From Methylobacterium sp. E-066 (GTDB taxonomy: Bacteria > Pseudomonadota > Alphaproteobacteria > Rhizobiales > Beijerinckiaceae): 64,000 bases of DNA. The stretch's first letter is position 1, and every line of letters begins with the position of its first letter. Positions 29,609 through 36,620 of the stretch are shown in pieces. The notes beneath the pieces were generated by a model that was given only the letters and a program-made list of their open reading frames with translations, was not told the DNA's origin and did not search any database. The DNA lies in NCBI RefSeq assembly GCF_022829635.1, contig NZ_JAKSYO010000042.1, positions 1 through 64,000 of the forward strand. Reading direction: 5' to 3'. Made by a program: the position numbers and the translations under genes.

Positions 29609-30793
29609 TCACCCCCGCCTGAGTTTTTCGCGCGCGGCCGTATGGTCCGGCGCCGCCCGGAAGCAGGCCAGCATCGCGTGCCAGAGCGGCTTGCGCCGGA
29701 ACTGCACGTCGAGCGGCAGCGCCCGCTGGGGCAGCCCGTCCGGCCGCTTGCGGTAGGGGTGGTCGTTGAGCCACGTGTCGGGGTCGTAGATGTCCCAGGT
29801 GAGCACGTCGAGCAAAGCGGGCTCGGCCAGGACCACGTCGAGGTAGCGCCGGGCGAAATCGGCCACCATCCGGTCGCGCGTCGCCACGTCGGACGGGAAG
29901 GCCCGGTCGTCGATGTCGAGCTCGGTCACCGCGATCCCCAGCCCCATCTGGCCGATCTCGTGCAGGAAGCGGCGCAGCTGGCCCTGGTCGATCGGGACCG
30001 TGCTGGTCAGGTGCGATTGCAGCCCGAACCGCCGGATCGGCACGCCGCGCGATCGCATCGCCTCTAGGTGGCGCAACACCTTGGTGCGCTTGGCCTCCAT
30101 CCAGAGGGCGCCCTGCTCGACCGCGTCCTCGTTCCAGGTGCCGGCGGCCGCCGGGTCGGTCTCGTGCAGGATCCGGAAGGCGCGGTCGACGTAGCCGGGC
30201 CCCATCGCGGTGAGCCAGGGGGACTCGCGCAGGCCCCCGCCCCGGTCGGGATCGGCCTCGTTGCCCAAAATCTCGTTGACCACGTCCCAGGCGACGATCT
30301 GCCCCCGGTAATGCCCGGCCACGGTCTCGATCCAGCGCCGCATGAAGTCCTCGGCCTGGACCGGACTCGCCCGGCCGAGCAGCGGCCCGACCCAGGGCGG
30401 CAGCGCCGCGTGCCAGACCAGGGTGTGCCCGCGCATCCGCTGGCCGTTGCTCCGCGCGAAGCGCAGGATCGCGTCGCCCCGGGCGAACTCGGTGCGGCCG
30501 GGGGCGGGCAGCACCTCCTCCATCTTCATCTCGGTGCCGCAGACCAGGATCCCGCATTCCCGCGCCACCGCCTGCCGATAGGCGGGGGTCGAGTCGAAGC
30601 GGTGGAACGGCACCTCGCAGCCGTAGAGCAGCCCCTTGGCGGCGGCGACGGCCTGGAGGCTGTCGGCGGACCAGGACGGCTTGCCGAGGGGGCCGAACCC
30701 GGAGGGCGCAGCCCCCGCAGCCGTGGCGAGGCCGGCGCAGGCCGCCCCGGCGAGGAGCGTGCGGCGGCTCGGCAGGCCGGGGGGTGGGGTCAT
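29609..30793 (-). CDS. Endo-1,4-beta-xylanase, glycoside hydrolase family 10
   Basis: This predicted exported xylan hydrolase has 394 residues. A Tat-type leader (SRRTLLAGAACAGLA) precedes a GH10 barrel. The acid/base Glu lies in VAWDVVNE near residue 165 and the nucleophile Glu in VTELDIDD near residue 268. Substrate-site motifs RGHTLVWH and GLQSHL are also present. A plant-associated lifestyle would fit a xylanase in Methylobacterium. ATG 30793 follows the repeat at 30827-30939, so the promoter lies in or beyond that repeat. Confidence 0.93.
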   Translation of the reverse strand: MTPPPGLPSRRTLLAGAACAGLATAAGAAPSGFGPLGKPSWSADSLQAVAAAKGLLYGCEVPFHRFDSTPAYRQAVARECGILVCGTEMKMEEVLPAPGRTEFARGDAILRFARSNGQRMRGHTLVWHAALPPWVGPLLGRASPVQAEDFMRRWIETVAGHYRGQIVAWDVVNEILGNEADPDRGGGLRESPWLTAMGPGYVDRAFRILHETDPAAAGTWNEDAVEQGALWMEAKRTKVLRHLEAMRSRGVPIRRFGLQSHLTSTVPIDQGQLRRFLHEIGQMGLGIAVTELDIDDRAFPSDVATRDRMVADFARRYLDVVLAEPALLDVLTWDIYDPDTWLNDHPYRKRPDGLPQRALPLDVQFRRKPLWHAMLACFRAAPDHTAAREKLRRG

Positions 30794-30826
30794 GCCGGGT
30801 TCTCGGTTCGAGGGATACGTCACCCC

Positions 30827-30939
30827 GTCATTCCGGGGCGCCGCAGGCGAGCCTGGAATCCAGAACCGCCGACGGAGCAAGATCTTGCTCGGCTTGAGGT
30901 TCTGGATTCCGGGCTCCGCTTCGCGGCCCCGGAATGACA
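30827..30939. repeat. GTCATTCCGGGGCGCCGC inverted repeat, copy 2
   Basis: This 113-bp unit matches 2630-2741 over both arms and much of the centre. It lies 34 bases upstream of the xylanase start, in the 320-bp divergent gap 30794-31113. No other feature was recognised in that gap. In both copies the repeat is upstream of a minus-strand gene. Confidence 0.75.
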
Positions 30940-31113
30940 CGGTGGGTGAGCGTGCGCCGCGGGAGTTATCAACTTCCGGAGGGATAACATCTCCTCATGC
31001 GATCGCCCTAGTCGGCAAGGGCGCTTGGCAGCGGACCGAACGCACCGGTTCCAACTCGCCTTCGGCCCCGACTCGCCCCATCTTCGGGACGCCATCCAGC
31101 CGAGGACCGACCC

Positions 31114-31956
31114 ATGAGCCAGCATCCCGCCATCAGCCCAGGCCGCAGCGCGGTCGTCACCGGGGCGGCGAGCGGCATCGGGCTTGCGGCGGCCAAAACC
31201 TTCGCACGGGCCGGCATGAATGTCTGGCTCGCCGACCTGCCCGGCCCGGCCCTCGAGGAGGCCCATCGCGCCGTGGCCGAGCTCGCCGCCGTCGAGGTCC
31301 GGGCGGTGCCCACCGACGTCTCGGACCGGGAGGCCGTGGAGGCCCTGGCGGCCCATGTCGCCAAGGCCGGTCCTCCGGCCGTGGTCATGCTGAATGCCGG
31401 GATCGAGGCCGGCGGCAAGCTGTTCTCCGACGCCGAGACCTGGACCCGGATCCTCGCCACCAATCTCGGCGGCGTGGTCAACGGCATCCACGCCTTCGCG
31501 CCCGGCATGATCGCGGGGGGCAAGCCCGGCGCGGTGATCGTCACCGGCTCGAAGCAGGGCATCACCACGCCGCCCGGCAACGCGCCCTACAACGTCTCGA
31601 AGGCGGCCGTGAAGGCGGCGACCGAAGCGCTGGCTCACGAGCTGCGCACCCGCGAGGGCTGCCGGACCACCGCGCACCTGCTGATCCCGGGCTTCGTCTA
31701 TACCGGCCTGACCAAGGCCCGGGGCGTCGCCGAGAAGCCGGCCGGCGCCTGGACGCCGGAGGAGACCGTCGCCTTCATGCTGGAGCGGCTGGAGGCGGGC
31801 GATTTCTACATCCTCTGTCCCGACAACGAGACCACCCGGGCGCAGGACGAGAAGCGCATCGCCTGGGCGGCCGGCGACATCATCGAGAACCGGCCGGCCC
31901 TGTCGCGCTGGCACCCGGACTTTTCCGAGGCGTTCAAGCGGTTCATGGCAGGGTGA
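31114..31956 (+). CDS. SDR family NAD(P)-dependent oxidoreductase
   Basis: This 280-residue classical short-chain dehydrogenase has the cofactor motif TGAASGIGLA near residue 17, the structural MLNAGIE, the catalytic Ser in VTGSKQG and YNVSKAAVK, giving Tyr and Lys. The acidic residue after beta-2 (WLADLPG) suggests NAD(H) preference. The substrate is unknown. The unusual C-terminal ILCPDNETTRAQDEKRI segment, conserved in some SDRs of this group, may form a lid. The stop is followed seven bases later by the nuclease-bearing repeat element. Confidence 0.9.
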   Translation: MSQHPAISPGRSAVVTGAASGIGLAAAKTFARAGMNVWLADLPGPALEEAHRAVAELAAVEVRAVPTDVSDREAVEALAAHVAKAGPPAVVMLNAGIEAGGKLFSDAETWTRILATNLGGVVNGIHAFAPGMIAGGKPGAVIVTGSKQGITTPPGNAPYNVSKAAVKAATEALAHELRTREGCRTTAHLLIPGFVYTGLTKARGVAEKPAGAWTPEETVAFMLERLEAGDFYILCPDNETTRAQDEKRIAWAAGDIIENRPALSRWHPDFSEAFKRFMAG

Positions 31957-31963
31957 TCTCCGC

Positions 31964-32375
31964 CGTCATTGCGAGCAGAGCGAAGCAACCCAGGGCTCCG
32001 CGACGCGAAGGGTCTTCACGCGAGGCCGAGATACAGATCGCGCCAATCCGGGTTCATCGCCTCGATCAGGGCGAGCTTCTTCTTCCGGGAGCCGGCCTTG
32101 ATCTGCTTCTCGCGGGCGATGGCCTCGCTCATCGTCGGGTAGCCCTCGTACCAGACCAGGAGCTTGCATCCGTAGCGGCGCGTGAAGCCGGGATGGAGGG
32201 CTTCGCGGTGCTCGTAGACGCGCCGGGTCAGGTTCGCGGTGACGCCGGTATAGAGCGTCCCGTTGCGGCGGCTCGCCATGATGTAGACGGCCGGCGCGCG
32301 CATGGTGGCTGTCCCATCGAGCAGAGCGATCGGCCGCGCGGTACCCTGGGTTGCTTCGCTGCGCTCGCAATGACG
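31964..32375. mobile_element. Palindrome-flanked GIY-YIG element, putative autonomous member
   Basis: A 32-nt left arm (31964-31995, CGTCATTGCGAGC...ACCCAGGG) and an inverted right arm (32344-32375, CCCTGGG...GCTCGCAATGACG) bracket 348 bp that hold a single complete GIY-YIG gene. In the compact copies at 13875 and 51568 the same arms bracket only 28 bp. The gene start lies 40 bases from the right arm and its stop 20 bases from the left arm. No target-site duplication is visible. It is placed seven bases after an SDR stop codon. Confidence 0.7.
32016..32303 (-). CDS. GIY-YIG nuclease family protein (URI/SLX1-like)
   Basis: The 95-residue single-domain nuclease belongs to the small UPF0213/URI group. 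It opens with VYIMASRRNGTLYTGVTANLTRRVYEH, in which the GIY and YIG elements read VYI and YTG. The catalytic Arg is in LTRRVYEH and the metal-binding Glu region is AIAREKQIKAGSRKKK. The ending NPDWRDLYL is typical of the group. There is no DNA-binding extension, unlike homing endonucleases. It sits exactly between the arms of a dispersed palindrome, so the palindrome may be its substrate. Confidence 0.88.
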   Translation of the reverse strand: MRAPAVYIMASRRNGTLYTGVTANLTRRVYEHREALHPGFTRRYGCKLLVWYEGYPTMSEAIAREKQIKAGSRKKKLALIEAMNPDWRDLYLGLA

Positions 32376-32520
32376 GAATGGGCGTCATCACGCGTTGCGA
32401 GAGGCGTTTCGGGCCTGCGCTGCCTGCGCGAGCTTGCCGCCGCTGGATTGCGCCACGCTGGTGGGTCGGGTTCTGCGCCGGGGCGTTCAGGGAATTCATG
32501 GTGGGGCAAGAGCTTCCCCC

Positions 32521-32742
32521 CGTCATTGCGAGCGGAGCGAAGCAACCCAGGGAACCGCGCGGCCCATCGTTCCGCTCGACGGAACGGACGAGAGGGGTCG
32601 CAGGTGAGACGCGAGGCGAAGCGCTCTCACCAACAGTGACGCTGCCTCAGAGCGGGATTTCGGCACGACCCGTTTTCCGTCCGCGCTCGAAAACGTCCTC
32701 CGTCACGGTACCCTGGGTTGCTTCGCTGCGCTCGCAATGACG
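32521..32742. repeat. CGTCATTGCGAGC-family element D, gene-less derivative
   Basis: The same 32-nt arms occur at 32521-32552 and 32711-32742, enclosing 158 bp with no gene. The first 30 bases inside the left arm (ACCGCGCGGCC-ATCG...) match the reverse complement of the sequence upstream of the GIY-YIG gene at about 26 of 31 positions. The copy is therefore oriented opposite to the one at 31964-32375 and looks like a deletion derivative. It lies in the 609-bp gene-free stretch 32304-32912; the interval 32376-32520 holds nothing recognisable. Confidence 0.7.
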
Positions 32743-32858
32743 GGGCGCGGTTCGCGGCTGTGCATCAAGCCGCGATCGTCCTCCCCTGGAGGCATGCGCC
32801 GCGGACCTTCCTGACGGCCGCCCCTCGTCTGGCGAAGGGTTTGCACCCAGGTTAGGTC

Positions 32859-32880
32859 AGTGCGGCGCGGTCGCCGCACT
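32859..32880. promoter_or_regulatory. Perfect 9-bp inverted repeat upstream of zwf
   Basis: AGTGCGGCG and CGCCGCACT are perfectly complementary around a four-base CGGT loop, 32 bases before the zwf TTG start. It may be an operator or a 5'-leader hairpin close to the ribosome-binding region. No regulator can be named. Confidence 0.45.
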
Positions 32881-32912
32881 GCAACCGCGCACGACACCAG
32901 GGAGCCGCACTC

Positions 32913-34385
32913 TTGGCCACGATCATCCCCGTCGCCTCGTTCGACTGCGTCGTGTTCGGCGCCACCGGCGATCTCACGGCGCGCAAGCTGCTGCCGGCCC
33001 TGTTCTACCGGTTCCGGGACGGGCAGATCCCGCTGACCAGCCGAATCATCGGCGCCTCGCGCTCGGACCTGTCGACGGACGCGTTCCGCGAGCATGCCCG
33101 GGACGCCCTCAAGCGCTTCGTGCCCGCCACCGACCTGACCGAGGACGTGCTCCATAAGTTCCTCGACCACGTGGATTACGTGGCGGTGGACGGGGCCGGC
33201 GAGAGCGGCTGGGCCGATCTCGTGGCCAAGCTCGACGAGCGGCCCGACCAGGTGCGGCCCTACTACCTCGCCACCTCCCCCGACCTCTACGGCTCGATCT
33301 GCCGCAACCTCGCCTCGCACGGGCTCGTCGGCGAGAAGTCCCGGGTCGTGCTGGAGAAGCCGATCGGCAAGGATCTGAAATCGGCCCGCGCGATCAACGA
33401 CGCGGTCGGCGAGGTCTTCCCCGAATCGCAGATCTTCCGGATCGACCACTACCTCGGCAAGGAGACGGTGCAGAACCTGCTGTCCCTGCGGTTTGCCAAC
33501 ACCATCTTCGAGCGGCTCTGGACCTCGGACGTGATCGACCACGTCCAGATCACCGTGGCCGAGACGGTCGGGGTCGAGGGCCGGGCCGGCTACTACGACA
33601 CGTCGGGCGCCATGCGCGACATGCTGCAGAACCACATGCTGCAGCTCCTGTGCCTCACCGCCATGGAGAGCCCGCTCAACCTCGAAGCCAATTCCGTGCG
33701 CGACGAGAAGCTGAAGGTGCTGCGCGCCCTCAAGCCGATCACCGCCCACGACATCCAGGCCGTGACCGTGCGCGGCCAGTACGTGGCCGGCGCCGTCGAC
33801 GGCAAGCCGGTGGAGGGCTACCTGACCGAGCTCGGCCACGAGAGCCGCACCGAGACCTTCGTGGCGATGAAGCTCGAAGTGCAGTCCGGGCGCTGGGCCG
33901 GGGTGCCGTTCTACCTGCGCACCGGCAAGCGCCTGCCGCAGAAGCTGTCCGAGATCGTGGTGCAGTTCCGCGCCTCGCCGTTCTCGATCTTCCCCGAGGA
34001 GGCGTTCGGCCGCGAGCCCAACCGCCTGGTGATCCGCCTGCAGCCGCAGGAGGGCATGAAGCTCGAGGTGATGACCAAGGATCCGGGCCCCGGCGGCCTG
34101 CGCCTGCGCCCGACCGATCTCGACATCTCCTTCGAGGAGACCTTCAAGCAGCGCTATCCGGACGCCTACGAGCGCCTGCTGATGGACGTGGTCCGGGGCA
34201 ACGCCACCCTGTTCATGCGCCGCGACGAGGTCGAGGCCGCCTGGGCCTGGGCCGACGGCGTGCTCAAGGCCTGGGCCGACCGCCCGGAGGCGCCGCGGCC
34301 CTACCCGGCCGGGAGCTGGGGCCCCACCGCCGCCATCGCGCTGATCGAGCGCGACGGCCGGACCTGGCACGAGGAATTGCGGTAA
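32913..34385 (+). CDS. zwf: Glucose-6-phosphate 1-dehydrogenase
   Basis: The enzyme oxidises glucose-6-phosphate to 6-phosphogluconolactone, producing NADPH for the pentose-phosphate or Entner-Doudoroff route. The 490-residue protein has the cofactor motif VVFGATGDLTARKL at the N-terminus, the substrate motif RIDHYLGKETVQN near residue 178 and the EKPIGKDL segment. The TTG start is chosen because GGGAG lies eight bases upstream and the first in-frame ATG is far inside the domain. No pgl or edd neighbour is present. A perfect inverted repeat at 32859-32880 lies just upstream. Confidence 0.97.
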   Translation: MATIIPVASFDCVVFGATGDLTARKLLPALFYRFRDGQIPLTSRIIGASRSDLSTDAFREHARDALKRFVPATDLTEDVLHKFLDHVDYVAVDGAGESGWADLVAKLDERPDQVRPYYLATSPDLYGSICRNLASHGLVGEKSRVVLEKPIGKDLKSARAINDAVGEVFPESQIFRIDHYLGKETVQNLLSLRFANTIFERLWTSDVIDHVQITVAETVGVEGRAGYYDTSGAMRDMLQNHMLQLLCLTAMESPLNLEANSVRDEKLKVLRALKPITAHDIQAVTVRGQYVAGAVDGKPVEGYLTELGHESRTETFVAMKLEVQSGRWAGVPFYLRTGKRLPQKLSEIVVQFRASPFSIFPEEAFGREPNRLVIRLQPQEGMKLEVMTKDPGPGGLRLRPTDLDISFEETFKQRYPDAYERLLMDVVRGNATLFMRRDEVEAAWAWADGVLKAWADRPEAPRPYPAGSWGPTAAIALIERDGRTWHEELR

Positions 34386-34508
34386 CGCCGCTTCGTCGCT
34401 TACGGCCAAGCTGCCTTGATACCGTCAAGCCGGATGTGGAAGCTGCCGCATGCCGCCGGTCACCGCCCCGCGAGAGGGTGGGCCCGGCCACGCACGAGGG
34501 ATCATCGC

Positions 34509-34709
34509 ATGCAGGACTCGAAGCAGGATTTCGCCGTCTCGGCCGAACGCCGCCTGGAGCGCTCGGTCGATTCGGCACTGCGCGTCATCGCGGCCGCCCA
34601 TGTCGAGCGGCAGGCGCCGCCGGTCTACGCCGCGCGGCGCCGCCTGAGCGAGGTCTACGGCGCGACCCGCCTGGCAAAGCGCCTGGAGCGCGAGCGGCGC
34701 AGCGCCTGA
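34509..34709 (+). CDS. Small basic hypothetical protein
   Basis: This 66-residue predicted protein is helical and very Arg-rich, with repeated ERRLERS, ARRRLSEV and KRLERERRS segments and no Cys. ATG 34509 is preceded by GAGGGATC at moderate spacing. No family was recognised. Composition suggests a nucleic-acid-binding or ribosome-associated peptide, but a spurious ORF in GC-rich DNA cannot be excluded. Confidence 0.5.
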   Translation: MQDSKQDFAVSAERRLERSVDSALRVIAAAHVERQAPPVYAARRRLSEVYGATRLAKRLERERRSA

Positions 34710-34744
34710 GGGGGCGTTAGGCCGCCCCCCAGCCACAATCCGTT

Positions 34745-34828
34745 TGCCGGACGGGCGCGGGTCCCCTCTCCCGCGCGGGAGGGGGGGTTCGTCGCGACCT
34801 GCATGGAAAGATATGCGAACGCCGCAGA
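34745..34828. repeat. CCCTCTCCCG/CGGGAG inverted repeat, shortened copy
   Basis: It begins with CGGGCGCGGGTCCCCTCTCCC and continues after a single hairpin with GGGTTCGTCGCG and TGCGAACGCCG. These correspond to the two outer flanks of the longer copies at 42228 and 54680, with the middle missing. It abuts the stop codon of the opgG-like gene (34829). Confidence 0.55.
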
Positions 34829-36559
34829 TCAGACGGCCGCGTCCCAGGTCTCGCTCAACGGGGTCGCCCCGCGCACCAGCCGCGCCCGCAGGATGACATC
34901 GCCCGCCGGCATCGGCTGGGGCGGCCGCCACTCCACGTAGATGCGCCAGCCGCCGGTCTGCGGCACGACGTTCGCCACCGGCTCGTGCAGGGTGCCGGCG
35001 CTGGCCGAGACCTCCGCGGCGATCGTCGCGTCCGCGCCCTTCGGCAGCGACGGCCCCTCGAAATCGATCACGCAAAGCCGCCGCTCCGGGTTCGGCGGGT
35101 TGGTCGGGCGCAGACGCTCGGCCGAGCCGAACCGGGTCTCGGTGACCCGGGCGAGGGCGGGTTGCGGGATCGCATCCACCGGCTCCGCCCCCACGGTGGT
35201 CAGACCGTAGGCGAGATGCAGGGCGGTACCGGGCTGCACAGGCACCGCCGGCACGAAGGCGGCCACGATGTTGTCCATGTACTCTTCCGCCGAGGGGATC
35301 TCGTAGAGCTGCACGGCGCCCTCCGCGAAGGCCCCCTCCGGACCGGGCGCGACCCACAGGCCGGGCCGGGCCTCCTGGCGTGCCTCCACGTCGAGATAGG
35401 CGGCAAAGTTCCGCTCGCGCTGGAGCAACCCGAATCCCGCAAGGGGCTTGGCCGCAAACGCCGAGATCTGCGGCTGCTTGCGGCCGTTGACCAGCGGCCG
35501 CCACAGCCGATCGGCCGCGGTGGCGACGCAGAGCCCGTCGGAATCGTGCACCTGCGGGCGGAAGTCGTCGAACGGCTTCGCGCCCCGGGCGCCGGGCCCG
35601 TTCTGGCCGTACAGGAACATGCTGGTGAGTGGCGCCAGCCCGAGCCGCGGGATCGGCTGGCGCGGAAAGAGCGCCGCCGTGACGGCGATCCGGGCCGGAT
35701 CCCCGGGGGTGATCACGAACCGGTAGGCGCCGGCCACGCTCGGGCTGTCGAGGAGCGACAGCACGGTCAGGCTGCGGGCCTCCGGCTCCGGCTCGCACAG
35801 CCAGTGGGCGATGAAGTCGGGAAACTCTTCCCCTTCTGGGGCGCCGGTGCCGATGGCGAGCCCCCTTGCCGAGAGCCCGTATTCCTGGCCGGCGGCGCGC
35901 AGCCGGAAATAAGACGCTCCGAGAAAGACCAGAAACTCTTCCTGGAAGCCCTTGGGCCGCCAGGCCGGCGTGTCCGGGAAGGCGTAGTGCAGGCGGAAGC
36001 CCGCGAAGCCGAGATCGGCCGGAAAACTCTGGCCCGCGAGCCGCCGCCCGAGATCGAACAGCCGGCTTTCGTAGGCGATCGGCCGCGCCGGCCCGTTCCG
36101 CGGCTGCAGGTAGAGCGCCACGCGCTTGCGCTGCAGGAAGCCCCGGTGGAACAGCTGCGCGCTGAAATGCCGGCCGAGAGGCAGGCTCTCGGACGGCTGG
36201 AAGACGATGCTGCGATAGCCGTCATAATCGAGCCCGGAGAGCGCCGGCGGTAGCTCCGTGGCCGGCCCCGCGTAGGGCGCGGCCGCGCGGCGCTGGGCCT
36301 CGGCCGACAGGGTCTCGAAGGTCATCGCACCGTCCTGCGGCCCCCCGGAGACCGGCATCTGCGGCTGAAGCGCCGCCCCGGCCCATGTTCGGGCGTCATT
36401 CAGATCTATAGCGCTAGGTACAATACTGCCGGCAGCCGCGGTCAGGACGGTTCTGAGAACGCGGCGCCGGGAGGGGGGATCGATCCGTTCGGCCTCCGGC
36501 TGCCTGTGCGGCCGGGTCGGCTGCGTGTCCTCACCCCGGCTATCGGTGTCCACGCTCAT
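34829..36559 (-). CDS. opgG: Glucan biosynthesis protein, OpgG/OpgD family
   Basis: This 576-residue periplasmic protein is needed for osmoregulated periplasmic glucan synthesis. A long N-terminal region ends in a twin-arginine-like leader (SRRRVLRTVLTAAAGSIV), consistent with Tat export as in OpgD. The conserved region FETLSAEAQRRAAAPYAG to LGLAPLTSMFLYGQNG and the C-terminal immunoglobulin-like part with YVEWRPP match the family. Divergent from opgH, with starts about 60 bp apart, unlike the usual opgGH operon order. A shared promoter region between them would coordinate expression. Confidence 0.93.
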   Translation of the reverse strand: MSVDTDSRGEDTQPTRPHRQPEAERIDPPSRRRVLRTVLTAAAGSIVPSAIDLNDARTWAGAALQPQMPVSGGPQDGAMTFETLSAEAQRRAAAPYAGPATELPPALSGLDYDGYRSIVFQPSESLPLGRHFSAQLFHRGFLQRKRVALYLQPRNGPARPIAYESRLFDLGRRLAGQSFPADLGFAGFRLHYAFPDTPAWRPKGFQEEFLVFLGASYFRLRAAGQEYGLSARGLAIGTGAPEGEEFPDFIAHWLCEPEPEARSLTVLSLLDSPSVAGAYRFVITPGDPARIAVTAALFPRQPIPRLGLAPLTSMFLYGQNGPGARGAKPFDDFRPQVHDSDGLCVATAADRLWRPLVNGRKQPQISAFAAKPLAGFGLLQRERNFAAYLDVEARQEARPGLWVAPGPEGAFAEGAVQLYEIPSAEEYMDNIVAAFVPAVPVQPGTALHLAYGLTTVGAEPVDAIPQPALARVTETRFGSAERLRPTNPPNPERRLCVIDFEGPSLPKGADATIAAEVSASAGTLHEPVANVVPQTGGWRIYVEWRPPQPMPAGDVILRARLVRGATPLSETWDAAV

Positions 36560-36620
36560 CGGTCCCCGCCCTCACGCGGTGGGGCAGCCGGCAGGCTTCC
36601 ACGGTCGAGTTCTTCGCGCC

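Noticed and set aside
32016..32303. Group I intron homing endonuclease
   Set aside because: The GIY-YIG protein is a single small domain without a DNA-binding tail and lies in an intergenic region, not inside a conserved gene or RNA.
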